Positions 52,231 through 61,565 of a stretch of 64,000 bases of DNA are shown here, piece by piece. The stretch is from the NCBI GenBank assembly GCA_016706865.1, contig JADJIS010000002.1:186001-250000 (forward strand), given 5' to 3'. Numbering within the stretch: the first letter of the stretch is position 1; each line of letters starts with the position of its first letter. This DNA is from Bacteroidota bacterium. GTDB lineage: Bacteria; Bacteroidota; Bacteroidia; Chitinophagales; BACL12. The notes below the pieces were generated by a model, which was not told the DNA's origin, ran no database searches, and worked only from the letters and a program-made list of their open reading frames with translations. The translations under genes were made by a program, and so were the position numbers.

Positions 52231-52828
52231 TTTTTTTCTCTAAATAAATTTTCAGGTTTCGTTTTCCGTTTTGGATATAACTTTTAACCTGGTTTAATTC
52301 ATATCCTGTAATTTCAGCAACTTCCACATAACTTTTGTTTTGCAGGTAAAATAATTCCACACAAATTTTTTGTTCCGAATTCAATTTAGTTATCCCCTCT
52401 TCTAACTGCTGTAATTTAACTTCCTTCAAATCTACATCATCAAGATGCCCCACAAGGTCGTTTTCCACAGATTTTTCATCGTCATCTTCACTGGAATTGA
52501 TATTTATTTCTACGGTTTCCTTGCCTTTTTGTTTGCGCAACTGCATTAAACACTGGTTTTTAGCAACCATATACAACCATGATTTGAAGTGCTCAACTTC
52601 ATGTTTTTTTAGGTCGGTCAGCAGTTTTTCAAATACAACCATGGTCATATCCTGTGCCTCATCCCCATTTTTCAAATATTTCAAACAAACCCCCAAAACC
52701 AAGTGGGCGTAGCGTTTGAACAGTTCACCAACGTAATTATTGTCGCCCGTGCGCTTATATTCGGCGATCAAAATGGCATCGTCGAGAGTATTTACGTTTT
52801 TTGACCTTGAAAAAAATAATTGCAGCAC
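52223..52828 (-). CDS. ECF-type RNA polymerase sigma factor
   Basis: 201-residue sigma-70 family protein with region 2 (ELFKRYAHLVLGVCLKYLKNGDEAQDMTMVVFEKLLTDLKK, FKSWLYMVAKNQCLMQLRKQK), an acidic linker (SSEDDDEKSVEND), and region 4 (LNSEQKICVELFYLQNKSYVEVAEITGYELNQVKSYIQNGKRNLKIYL). A GTG start is used; no ATG occurs in the first part. The downstream membrane protein with an anti-sigma-like N-terminus overlaps by 8 nt and is the likely regulator. Confidence 0.88.
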   Translation of the reverse strand: MLQLFFSRSKNVNTLDDAILIAEYKRTGDNNYVGELFKRYAHLVLGVCLKYLKNGDEAQDMTMVVFEKLLTDLKKHEVEHFKSWLYMVAKNQCLMQLRKQKGKETVEININSSEDDDEKSVENDLVGHLDDVDLKEVKLQQLEEGITKLNSEQKICVELFYLQNKSYVEVAEITGYELNQVKSYIQNGKRNLKIYLEKKNV

Positions 52829-52933
52829 AGATAGTTTCGATAATTACAGATAAACGCTAATCGTGTCAAAAGTATCTAATTATTAGCAGGATTTGAGCAT
52901 TTTTCGTGCTGCTAAGATGAGTGAAAGTGATGA

Positions 52934-54217
52934 TCATTCAGTAACATCTTCAACGTGTATGCCTTGTGAGCCGTCTTCAGTTTTATGCGGAGTATGCGGA
53001 TTCCAACCGATAGTTAACATTAAAACTGCAAAACCGATAATATATCCAACGATCACATGCCAACCTCCTTTCACCCAATTAGAGACAGATTTTGCTTCCG
53101 GATACATATTGGAAATTGCAACCCCTGCTGAGGAACCAAACCAGATCATACTTCCTCCAAAACCTACGGCATAGGCTAAAACTCCCCAATCGTAACCCAT
53201 TTGATCGAGTGCGAGTTTTGTTAGAGGGATATTATCAAAAACGGAAGAGATAAACCCTAATGAAAATGTTGTTTGCCAGCTTGCCGCCGGTAATTGGTCC
53301 ACAGGCATCATGGATGCACATAAAACCAGCGAAAGCAAAAACAATGATCCTGGAATGGCCTTCAACAACTCTTCCCATTTAATTTTAATAAAAAAAGATC
53401 CGATCAAAATAGCTGCCCATACACCGGCAGACGGAAATTCAAGGACAAAATTCGTAACTATAGCGCCCACCAATATAAGCAGACATACAATCAGGTTCCT
53501 GTAATTTACTTTCGGAGCCTCATAAGCACCTTTCAAAATGGGATGATATTTATGTTGTTGCAGAGAAGCAAAAACGCCAAAAAACAAAAAAGCGGGAATT
53601 GCCGCACCATAGGCATGTATTACATCCAAGGGGTTAACTCCATCTATCCACATCATAGTTGTAGTGGTGTCTCCCAAAACGGAACCACTTCCACCCGCGT
53701 TACTGGCAGCAACTATTGCAGCAAGATATCCTATATGCACTTTCCCTCTAAAGACAATATGCGCAATACTACCTCCAATTAATGCCGCAGCTATATTATC
53801 GAGTAAGGATGAAAGCACAAAAATAAAGGCCAGGAGAAAGAATGGTCCTTTCCAATCGTCAGGTAATATTTTTGGTAATAATTTCGGCACCATCGACTCT
53901 TCAAACAAGTTTGCAAGAATGGCAAATCCGAGCAATAAACCCAGTAAATTCAATAGTATAGAGGATTCTTCCCACAAATGATGCTGTATATCAAAATCAA
54001 GAAAACCCAATTTTAATATCAGAATGGAGGTTAAACCAATTAAGGCAACACGCAAAGTATATTTATGAAATAAGGCAACACCCAAAAGTGTTAATGCGAA
54101 TAAAATAAATTCCAGGGGAATTCCGGAAAATGTGATAGGATCTGCCGTTCCACCCGAGGCAAAGGTGAACAGAGGAGAAATTACTGAAATTAATGTAAAA
54201 ACAAATTTTCGTTTCAT
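52934..54217 (-). CDS. NhaD-like ion antiporter (ion transporter superfamily)
   Basis: Polytopic membrane protein with about 11-12 helices. The motifs LLDNIAAALIGGSIA (about 137-151), AASNAGGSGSVLGDTTTTMMWIDG and, in the second half, SSVFDNIPLTKLALDQMG and GFGGSMIWFGSSAGVAISN are those of the NhaD/ArsB/SLC13-type superfamily with its repeated DN(I/P) and GG-S-S motifs. Na+/H+ exchange is the most likely activity; anion or dicarboxylate transport cannot be excluded. It is divergent from the LutB-like gene. The C-terminal tail is His- and acid-rich (HTPHKTEDGSQGIHVEDVTE). Confidence 0.8.
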   Translation of the reverse strand: MKRKFVFTLISVISPLFTFASGGTADPITFSGIPLEFILFALTLLGVALFHKYTLRVALIGLTSILILKLGFLDFDIQHHLWEESSILLNLLGLLLGFAILANLFEESMVPKLLPKILPDDWKGPFFLLAFIFVLSSLLDNIAAALIGGSIAHIVFRGKVHIGYLAAIVAASNAGGSGSVLGDTTTTMMWIDGVNPLDVIHAYGAAIPAFLFFGVFASLQQHKYHPILKGAYEAPKVNYRNLIVCLLILVGAIVTNFVLEFPSAGVWAAILIGSFFIKIKWEELLKAIPGSLFLLSLVLCASMMPVDQLPAASWQTTFSLGFISSVFDNIPLTKLALDQMGYDWGVLAYAVGFGGSMIWFGSSAGVAISNMYPEAKSVSNWVKGGWHVIVGYIIGFAVLMLTIGWNPHTPHKTEDGSQGIHVEDVTE

Positions 54218-54311
54218 GTAAATGTTATTTCAAACGTCAAAAGTAAACATATTTGCTACTTTCATAAATCAACATGTGGAAATGTACTGTGTTGTATGCA
54301 ATGTTATGTAT

Positions 54312-54319
54312 TATTTTTG
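54312..54319 (+). promoter_or_regulatory. Putative -7 box TATTTTTG
   Basis: Perfect TAnnTTTG match 16 bp before the ATG at 54336; TTG at 54292-54294 gives a 17-bp spacing, slightly short. It supports the downstream start codon for the LutB-like gene. Confidence 0.4.
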
Positions 54320-54335
54320 TGCAGTTGCAATAAGC

Positions 54336-55721
54336 ATGTCGGATACACTACAAACATTTTTAGAAAAAGCGGAGCTTAAAGCGTTCGATGCGGAGCATAA
54401 AAGAAAATTGCTCTTTAATATCGGAAAATACAATGCAACGGTAGTTCAGGGAAAAAAACAATATTCCGATCTTGAATATGTTCGCAAAAAGGCGAAAAAT
54501 ATTAAGTGGAAGGTGATGGAAAATCTCGATAAATACCTGATCGAATTTGAAACAAATTTCACTGCAAACGGAGGAAAGGTAATCTGGGCCAATGATGAAA
54601 AGGAAGCTCAACAAGAGATCCTTAAGATAATGCAGAAAAAAGGTGCCCGCACTGCTGTTAAAGCCAAAAGCATGGCAACAGAAGAGATTCACCTTAACGA
54701 ATTTTTAGAACATCACGGTATAGAAAGTATAGAGACCGATCTTGGTGAATATATTCAGCAACTGGATGGTGAGGCTCCTTATCATATTGTAACTCCTGCC
54801 ATGCATAAAAGCAAAGATGATGTTGCAAAATTGTTTCATGAAAAATTAGGAACAAGTCTTGATCTTACTGCGGAGGAATTAACCTTAGTTGCAAGAGTTA
54901 ATTTGCGTCAAAAATATATTACTGCGGATGTTGGATTCAGCGGAGCAAATTTTATTTTGCCTGATATTGGAGGAATTGCCATTACGGAAAATGAAGGCAA
55001 TGGAAGATTAAGTACCAGTTTTCCAAAAACACATATCGTTGTTGTTGGAATTGAAAAAATGATAACAAGTGTAAATGACCTCAGTTTATTCTGGCCCTTA
55101 TTATCTACTTATGGCACAGGGCAAAAAGTTACTGTTTACAACACCATTTTTACAGGACCAAAAAAAGAAATTGAAGTGGATGGACCTGAAGAAATGTATG
55201 TTATTCTTTTGGATAATGGTCGCTCTACTTTACTTGCGGAAGAAAAACAACGCGAGGCATTATATTGCATCAGATGTGGATCATGTTTAAATGCATGTCC
55301 TGTATATAAAAATATAGGAGGTCATGCTTATGGCACTACTTATTCCGGACCAATTGGTTCCATTATATCTCCGCATTTTAAAGGGATGGAAGAATTTAAG
55401 CATTTGAGTAATGCCAGTTCTTTATGTGGAAATTGTACGGAAGTTTGTCCTATTAATATTGAACTGCACAGTCTTTTATTATATAATCGCAACGAAGCAG
55501 TGGAAAAAGGATACAGCACATTTACAGAAAGAATGAGCTGGAAAATTTGGCGAAGATCGATGTTGAGTCGAAAAAGAATGGAAAAACCAAGTCCCGGAAT
55601 TAAGAATATGGTTTTAAATATGTTGTTTAAAAATTCCTGGGGAAAACGCAGAGAGATGTTTAAAATAGCTCCAAAATCCTTCCATAAAATGTGGATGGAG
55701 AAACATCCGCCAACGGAATGA
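54336..55721 (+). CDS. LutB/LldF-like lactate utilisation iron-sulfur protein
   Basis: Iron-sulfur subunit of the LutABC-type L-lactate oxidation system. An N-terminal LUD domain (about 50-290, KKGARTAVKAKSMATEEIHLNEFLE, GFSGANFILPDIGGIAITENEGNGR) is followed by two [4Fe-4S] motifs, CIRCGSCLNACPVY (about 316-329) and CGNCTEVCPI (about 368-377), and a basic C-terminal tail. 461 residues from the ATG MSDTLQTF; an upstream extension overlapping the divergent transporter promoter is not family-like. lutA and lutC are not adjacent, so the partners must be elsewhere, or the protein acts in another redox complex. Confidence 0.87.
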   Translation: MSDTLQTFLEKAELKAFDAEHKRKLLFNIGKYNATVVQGKKQYSDLEYVRKKAKNIKWKVMENLDKYLIEFETNFTANGGKVIWANDEKEAQQEILKIMQKKGARTAVKAKSMATEEIHLNEFLEHHGIESIETDLGEYIQQLDGEAPYHIVTPAMHKSKDDVAKLFHEKLGTSLDLTAEELTLVARVNLRQKYITADVGFSGANFILPDIGGIAITENEGNGRLSTSFPKTHIVVVGIEKMITSVNDLSLFWPLLSTYGTGQKVTVYNTIFTGPKKEIEVDGPEEMYVILLDNGRSTLLAEEKQREALYCIRCGSCLNACPVYKNIGGHAYGTTYSGPIGSIISPHFKGMEEFKHLSNASSLCGNCTEVCPINIELHSLLLYNRNEAVEKGYSTFTERMSWKIWRRSMLSRKRMEKPSPGIKNMVLNMLFKNSWGKRREMFKIAPKSFHKMWMEKHPPTE

Positions 55722-55780
55722 AATTACTTTTCGCGCAATAAAAATTTTTAGAAGTTCGTTTTGAGTGCAAACAGCCACGT

Positions 55781-57124
55781 ATGCGTACTTTACTTTTTAA
55801 CTCCCTCTTACTTATTTCTGTAACCCTTTCTGCGCAATCACAACCCATGTCCATTTCACTTTTTTTTGAAAAGGCAGATTATAATTTATCACCTGCACAA
55901 CAACTGCAATTAGAAGAGTTTAAAGAATTGACAATTGATTCAGGATACAATGCAATTTTTTTAAAAGGTTATGCCGATATTGATGGAAGCGATAAATCTA
56001 ATCTTGAATTATCACAATACCGGGTAACGGCAGTGCAGCAATATTTATCAAATAGTAAATATTTAATTGAATCAAAATTTTATGGTGAAAAGGAAGCTAT
56101 AAATAAAAATAAAACGGAGGAACAAAAATCATTAAACAGAAGGGTAGATGTTATTTTCTGGACCAATTATGCATTGGCTCAGAAAAAAAAGAAACCGCAG
56201 ATATATACTTTTGCTCCTAACAGAACAATAGAATTTACTGCAGCGGAAGGAACAAAAATTAAAATACCGGCTAATTCATTAGTGTATGAAGAAGGTGGAC
56301 AGGTACCATTAGGGGATATTCAAATTGAGATCACAGAATTTTATTCTATGATGGATATTATAGATAATAAATTAGCTACTATTTCGAATGGGCAACTCCT
56401 GATTTCTGATGGAATGATCAATATTGAAGCATCGAGAAATGGTAAAGACCTGCGATTACAGGGAGGTGCAACAATGGAAGTTGGTTTTGCCGAAAGAGAA
56501 GAAAATGATGGGTTCGGATTGTATTATGCCAATGCAAATAATAGTGGTGATATTGCTAATTGGGTTCCTGCGGTCGATCCTTCTGCAATTGATAAGGAAT
56601 GGGTAATTCATGGTTCCAAATTATTTATATCCGATACGATAGAGAAATGGAGAAGTAAATTTGATTATAATAATTTCGGACAACGCATTAAAGTTACCGA
56701 TCATTGGGAGGAAACAAAAGGTAAATGGATGGATACTTTAATGATAGATAAAACAATAAATAAAAATAAAATTATTTTACAGGCCACAAAATTGGGTTGG
56801 ATCAATTGTGATCAGATTTATATGAAAGAAAATGCACCTACTATTAACCTCATAGTAGAAACAGGACCCGTAGTTGGTTCGGAGATCGTAATGATATTTA
56901 ATGATAAAAAAGCAATGATAGCCCCAACAAAAAATGCAATGGGAAAACTTCAATTTGATAATGTTCCGAAAGGTGAAAATGTTACTATTGCCGGAGTAGG
57001 ATCAGGTGAAGGTAAACTGTATTTCACCAAAAAAGAATTTGTTACTGCTGATGAAAATATAACTCTCAACTTTGAAGAAACTACAATAAAAAATATTCAG
57101 GATCAGCTTGCAGGATACAATTAA
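55781..57124 (+). CDS. OmpA-like exported protein
   Basis: Signal peptide (LLISVTLSAQS) followed directly by an OmpA/MotB peptidoglycan-binding domain (about 25-135: ISLFFEKADYNLSPAQQLQLEEF, LKGYADIDGSDKSNLELSQYR, RRVDVIFW). The order is reversed from classical OmpA, with the domain at the N-terminus. A region of about 300 residues of beta-rich sequence follows, including IKIPANSLVYEEGGQVPLGDIQIEITEF, a pattern also seen in Bacteroidota surface proteins with ZU5-like folds. Probably an envelope-spanning structural or sensory lipid-free protein. Ends at a good terminator. Confidence 0.75.
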   Translation: MRTLLFNSLLLISVTLSAQSQPMSISLFFEKADYNLSPAQQLQLEEFKELTIDSGYNAIFLKGYADIDGSDKSNLELSQYRVTAVQQYLSNSKYLIESKFYGEKEAINKNKTEEQKSLNRRVDVIFWTNYALAQKKKKPQIYTFAPNRTIEFTAAEGTKIKIPANSLVYEEGGQVPLGDIQIEITEFYSMMDIIDNKLATISNGQLLISDGMINIEASRNGKDLRLQGGATMEVGFAEREENDGFGLYYANANNSGDIANWVPAVDPSAIDKEWVIHGSKLFISDTIEKWRSKFDYNNFGQRIKVTDHWEETKGKWMDTLMIDKTINKNKIILQATKLGWINCDQIYMKENAPTINLIVETGPVVGSEIVMIFNDKKAMIAPTKNAMGKLQFDNVPKGENVTIAGVGSGEGKLYFTKKEFVTADENITLNFEETTIKNIQDQLAGYN

Positions 57125-57196
57125 TTATAGATTTTAAGGCACAAATCTGCGAAACCGACAAAAATCCGTCTTGAAACCGGAATAGCAAAACTACAG

Positions 57197-57226
57197 GAAA
57201 CCCTTTATTTATAAGGGTTTCTTTCG
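57197..57226 (+). terminator. Intrinsic terminator after the OmpA-like gene
   Basis: GAAACCCTT (57197-57205) pairs with AAGGGTTTC (57213-57221) around a 7-nt loop, followed by TTTCGTT. Confidence 0.75.
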
Positions 57227-57350
57227 TTAAGTGAAGTTCAAACCAAAACATTTTGGCAAATTTATATGTACATACATTGGAAAGCCGACTAATCTGTAGT
57301 TGCCTTCTGTTTTGAATACCCACAACTTTGGTTCAACAAAAGAAAAAATT

Positions 57351-57680
57351 ATGTTGAGCCCGGAATATATTAAAAAACTGATACCTGGAATTATTACCAG
57401 AACGGCACTCTCTTATCCATTCGATTATATCGAATCTATTTCATTTTTAACATGCAATAAAATAATTGCTTCATGTTTTTGGAGAATTCCAAAAGATGAA
57501 AAAACAGTAATGCATCAATTAAAGATCGGGACGAATAATTTTCCCGGATGTTTTATATATAATGCAAATGCCTCCATGGAAAGTTCTAATGTTGAAATTG
57601 TAGGCAGAGATACAGAAGGGAAGAATTTTATAGTATCGCTACCGCTAACGTATTTTATGGAACTGCGTCGTGCATCTTGA
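57351..57680 (+). CDS. Small hypothetical protein (109 aa)
   Basis: Not recognised. Starts MLSPEYIKKLIPGIITRTALSY and contains FLTCNKIIASCFWRIPKDEKTVMHQLKIG and a central beta-rich part, ending VSLPLTYFMELRRAS. No signal peptide or membrane helix; probably cytoplasmic. The ATG is preferred over an upstream in-frame start because the extra 17 residues look non-coding. It has good codon structure and is followed by a strong terminator, supporting it as a real gene. Confidence 0.55.
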   Translation: MLSPEYIKKLIPGIITRTALSYPFDYIESISFLTCNKIIASCFWRIPKDEKTVMHQLKIGTNNFPGCFIYNANASMESSNVEIVGRDTEGKNFIVSLPLTYFMELRRAS

Positions 57681-58031
57681 AATATTATTAATACAGAATG
57701 TTGACTGTGATACATTAAATAATTTGGGTTGAGAAAGTAGTAAAGGCATGGAGCAATTCATGCCTTTTTTAATGGGAATAATTTAAGGGGAATATTATAC
57801 GCAACATGGAAAATAGGGTGTATTTGGGAGGTTTTTGTTTAATAAATGATTCAACAAATAATTAATAAAAATTTAATTATATTTTATGAACAATTTACAG
57901 AACACTTGCTATTAAACTGCTTCATCACAAATTTGTCCTTATAATTTTACGATTAACTTTTTTTAACAAAATATTTTCTGAACAAGTTAAAAATCATTTG
58001 GTTCTACTTTCAAACTAAAAAATAGAACACA
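57681..58031. other. 351-bp gap with a terminator and probable promoter region
   Basis: Holds the hairpin terminator at 57742-57770. The remaining 250 bp are very AT-rich upstream sequence of the DUF4397 gene, with a weak TACTTTCA box at 58005-58012. Nothing else is recognised. Confidence 0.5.
57742..57770 (+). terminator. Intrinsic terminator
   Basis: AAAGGCATG (57742-57750) pairs with CATGCCTTT (57759-57767), 8-nt loop, followed by a T run. 61 bp after the small hypothetical gene. Confidence 0.85.
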
Positions 58032-59735
58032 ATGAAAAAAGTACTTCTCACTTTCGGAATGTCGCTGTCGATGATAGCCGCATTCTCACAAACTGCACGA
58101 GTGCAGGTAATTCATAATTCAGCAGATCCGGCGGCAAATGTTGTTGACGTTTATTTGAATGATGATCTTTTGATCAACGATTTTAAATTCCGTACCGCAT
58201 CACCTTTTATTGATGCTCCTTCAGGCATTCCATTAACTATAGGTATTGCACCTTCAACAAGTTTATCTGCCGATGAAAGTATTGCAACATTCACTTATAC
58301 ATTAACAGATGGTGAAAAATATGTAATAATTGCAAACGGAGTTTTAAACCCTGCTGATTTCGCAGCAAATCCGGATGGCATTTCAACGGGATTTAATTTA
58401 TTTGTAAATGCAGGTATGCGTGAAAGTAGTTTAGATCCGAATAATCTTGACTTTGTATTTTTTCACGGAGCAAGTGATGCGCCAAATGTAGATGCAATTG
58501 CACGTGATGTTGCAACTGTAGTTGACAATGCATCGTATACCGATTTTACAGGTTATGTTAGTGTTCTTGCAGATAAATATTTTATTGATGTAACTCCAGG
58601 TGCTGATCCTGCAACAATTGTAACGTCATCAAGAGCATTTTTATCAAATGCAGGTGGTGCAGCGGCTGTAATTTTTGCAAGTGGATTTTTAGATCCTGCC
58701 GCAAATAATAATGGTAAGTCATTTAAATTATTTTACGTATTGCCTGATGGAACAGTAAAAAATTTACCTTTCGTTACTAATTCTAAATTACAGGTAATTC
58801 ACAATTCCCCTGATCCTGCTGCAGCTGTTGTTGATGTTTATGTTGATGGTGTTTTAGCTATTGATAATTTTGAATTCAGAACAGCAACACCATATATCGA
58901 TGTTCCCGGTAATATGCCAGTGAGTATAGCTGTTGCTCCACCTACAAGTGAATCTGTTGATGATGCAATTGCTACTATAAATGCAACGTTCAAAGCGGGT
59001 TACACTTACATTGCTATGGCAAGTGGTGTTTTAAATCCTGATCTGTTTGTTGCTAATCCTGACGGATTGGAAATTGGGTTTCAGTTATTGGTAAAAGAAA
59101 ATACAGAAGCATTTAGCGACAGAGCCAATGGATTGGAATTTTTTGGAGTGCATGGATCACCTGATGCTCCAACAGTGGATATAATTGCTCGTGATGTAAC
59201 TACATTATTGGACAATGTATCATATGGCGCAGTTTCCGGTTATCAGATAGTTCCTGCAAATACAACGTATATTTTAGATGTTGCTTTAGGTGATGCACCT
59301 GAAACAGTTGTAGCATCTTACGAAGCAAATTTAACGGGAGTATTAGGTCAAAGTGCAGTTGTATACGCAAGTGGATTTCTTTCACCGGAATTAAACCCTG
59401 AAGGTAGTCAGGCATTTGGATTATATTATACCTTAGTTGATGGAACAACGGGAGCGTTTCCGGTATACGTTATGCGCACAGGTGCAGATCTGATGGGTAA
59501 TGATATGGTATATCCTAATCCTGCAACTGATAAAATTAATATAAATGTTCCTGCTGGCTTTAATGGTAATGTAAGTGTAGTTTCCATTAATGGTCAGGTA
59601 CTTAAAAATATGCAGATCAACTCCGAAGTTGGAGAAAACATCCAATTGAATATTGCAGATCTTGCAACGGGAATCTATACTGTTAATTTAAATTCTGCTT
59701 CAGGATTAATTACAAATAAAATAATAGTTGAATAA
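58032..59735 (+). CDS. Secreted DUF4397 repeat protein with T9SS sorting domain
   Basis: Signal peptide (MIAAFSQ), then two tandem DUF4397 units of about 230 residues each (first about 22-252, second about 255-485). Both begin with VQVIHNSADPAANVVDVYL / LQVIHNSPDPAAAVVDVYV and both repeat FFHGASDAPNVD / FGVHGSPDAPTVD, so each unit itself contains two sub-repeats. The last 80 residues form a T9SS type A domain (VYPNPATDKININVP...VSINGQVLKNM...LATGIYTVNL...NKIIVE). Likely a surface or secreted beta-sandwich protein; DUF4397 has no proven function. Confidence 0.9.
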   Translation: MKKVLLTFGMSLSMIAAFSQTARVQVIHNSADPAANVVDVYLNDDLLINDFKFRTASPFIDAPSGIPLTIGIAPSTSLSADESIATFTYTLTDGEKYVIIANGVLNPADFAANPDGISTGFNLFVNAGMRESSLDPNNLDFVFFHGASDAPNVDAIARDVATVVDNASYTDFTGYVSVLADKYFIDVTPGADPATIVTSSRAFLSNAGGAAAVIFASGFLDPAANNNGKSFKLFYVLPDGTVKNLPFVTNSKLQVIHNSPDPAAAVVDVYVDGVLAIDNFEFRTATPYIDVPGNMPVSIAVAPPTSESVDDAIATINATFKAGYTYIAMASGVLNPDLFVANPDGLEIGFQLLVKENTEAFSDRANGLEFFGVHGSPDAPTVDIIARDVTTLLDNVSYGAVSGYQIVPANTTYILDVALGDAPETVVASYEANLTGVLGQSAVVYASGFLSPELNPEGSQAFGLYYTLVDGTTGAFPVYVMRTGADLMGNDMVYPNPATDKININVPAGFNGNVSVVSINGQVLKNMQINSEVGENIQLNIADLATGIYTVNLNSASGLITNKIIVE

Positions 59736-59751
59736 TCAAATATTACTAAAT

Positions 59752-59781
59752 AAAAAAGCCGGCTTTGCAGTCGGCTTTTTT
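59752..59781. terminator. Bidirectional intrinsic terminator
   Basis: AAAAAAGCCG (59752-59761) pairs with CGGCTTTTTT (59772-59781), 10-nt loop. A/T tracts on both sides allow it to serve both convergent genes. Confidence 0.88.
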
Positions 59782-59813
59782 ATTTAATACAATATGTTAA
59801 TTAAATTATCTCC

Positions 59814-61454
59814 TTAATCAATTACAACAAATGCTTTTGCACCTATTTTTATATTATCATCAGAAACAATAATAGCATTATATAAACCTGATGGCAATGC
59901 ATCAACATTTATTTCAGAATGGTAATTTTCCGTCATTTCATATCTGGCAATTTCTACACCTGACGCATTTATAATAATAATTTCTTTTCCGGGAATTTTA
60001 CTTTCTGTAAAATCAAAATTGATGCTGTTATTAGTTGGGTTAGGATATAATTGAAAGTTGAGGGGATAATCATTTTCTTCAATTCCAACTTCAGGAATAG
60101 AATAAACCGTCTCATATTTTACTAAGAATGTAGTTATTTCCGCAATGCCGTCTATGGTTCCTGCACCTTCAAATGTGATATTTTGCGTTGCAATTCCTGC
60201 TCCGATCAAATTATTATTTATATCCACCACAGCAGCAGTGTATGATTCTGTATCATCACCATCTGTTTGTGCAACTAAATTCGCCGAGCCATCTGTTCCA
60301 ATTTCACAATAAAATCCATCGTATGCTACATCGGCATATAAAATAAGCCCATCCGTTTCAAAAGCACCTGTAAAATATCCATACACATAAAGGTTATCAT
60401 TATTTCCTTTTGTCATTCCATACATTAAATCATCAGCTTCTCCACCGCCGTGAATAAACCAATCAAATCCACCCGCACTATTATAACGGGTAACAAAAAA
60501 ATCAGTACTGCCATAGGAAGTATTTGTTCCACCCTGGTGACTGATTTCTTCATTCATATTTGCAGCTAAATATATGTAGTCATTTGCATCCAATTCAATG
60601 TCCATCCAATATTGATATTCGCTGTTTTCACTTCCTAAAGTGCGCAACCAATGAAAATATCCATCAGTATCAGTTTTAACTAAAAAAATATCTACATCAC
60701 CATAACTGGAGAATGGTACATCTGTTAACATAAAATCACCTTCAAAATATCCGGAAAGTACCAATTCGCCATTGGAATCAAATTCTATTGCACATCCTCC
60801 ATCTCCATCAGGACCTCCGATGGTCTTCATCCAAATGGGATCCAGATCGCTGTCGAACATTCCGTATATCGCATCTGTGCCGCCATAAAATGGAACTAGC
60901 TCCACGCCATGTGCAAATGAACCTTCTGAAACACCGCAAACCCCGTAATTTCCTGCAGCATCAGTTGCAATTGCAACAAAATGCACATTCGTTTCACCAT
61001 TTGTCCCGGTTATATCTATACAAGTTCCTTCAGGATTGTAAACCGCTATAAATGCCCTTCCAAAATTATCCGACTCATTACCCATGAGTAAAGGCCCGAA
61101 ATCAACCATTCCTAGACTACTACCAGCTATTACAACATTCCCATTATTGTCTACAATTAAATCTCTTACATACACCATATTTGTTGAGGTGATGTTTACG
61201 ATCCATTGTAATTCTCCGGCAGGATTAAATTTTGCCAACCAACTGTTATATGGATTTTCAGGGGTAATTTCTACACCGTCAATTTCGATTGTATCGCTGA
61301 AAACAGCTGCTGCATAAATATTTCCGCTGGCATCAGTGGTGAGCATGTCGCAGGTTCCGGTAGCAAATCCCTTTGCCCAAAATGCGTTTTGTGCGATGAC
61401 ATTAAAAGCCTGAAGAAAAATAAGTGTAATCAGAAAAGTAAAGGTTGTTTTCAT
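59814..61454 (-). CDS. Secreted SBBP-type beta-propeller protein with T9SS sorting domain
   Basis: Signal peptide (LQAFNVIAQ), then six to eight SBBP-like blades (WAKGFATGTCDMLTTDASGNIYAAAVF; WLAKFNPAGELQW; WMKTIGGPDGDGGCAIEFDSNGELVLSGYF; FLVKTDTDGYFHWLRTLGSE; FVTRYNSAGGFDWFIHGGG), each with the D-x-x-G-N-x-Y and F/Y-x-x-G pattern. From about residue 465 comes a T9SS type A domain (FQLYPNPTNNSINFDFTE...IIINASGVEIARY...LPSGLYNAIIVS). Extracellular or surface protein; ligand unknown. Confidence 0.85.
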   Translation of the reverse strand: MKTTFTFLITLIFLQAFNVIAQNAFWAKGFATGTCDMLTTDASGNIYAAAVFSDTIEIDGVEITPENPYNSWLAKFNPAGELQWIVNITSTNMVYVRDLIVDNNGNVVIAGSSLGMVDFGPLLMGNESDNFGRAFIAVYNPEGTCIDITGTNGETNVHFVAIATDAAGNYGVCGVSEGSFAHGVELVPFYGGTDAIYGMFDSDLDPIWMKTIGGPDGDGGCAIEFDSNGELVLSGYFEGDFMLTDVPFSSYGDVDIFLVKTDTDGYFHWLRTLGSENSEYQYWMDIELDANDYIYLAANMNEEISHQGGTNTSYGSTDFFVTRYNSAGGFDWFIHGGGEADDLMYGMTKGNNDNLYVYGYFTGAFETDGLILYADVAYDGFYCEIGTDGSANLVAQTDGDDTESYTAAVVDINNNLIGAGIATQNITFEGAGTIDGIAEITTFLVKYETVYSIPEVGIEENDYPLNFQLYPNPTNNSINFDFTESKIPGKEIIIINASGVEIARYEMTENYHSEINVDALPSGLYNAIIVSDDNIKIGAKAFVVID

Positions 61455-61565
61455 AATTTGTGGTTTTAAATGTTCTGTAAAAATGTAGAAAATTATTATA
61501 ATAATTTATTAATTATTGTTAATAATCATTTCCGACAATAAGGGGTTTATCTTCAGGCTAAATGA

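Noticed and set aside
53310..53981. Plus-strand reading frames inside the NhaD-like gene
   Set aside because: Shadows of a long, well-conserved membrane-protein gene on the opposite strand; composition is not protein-like.
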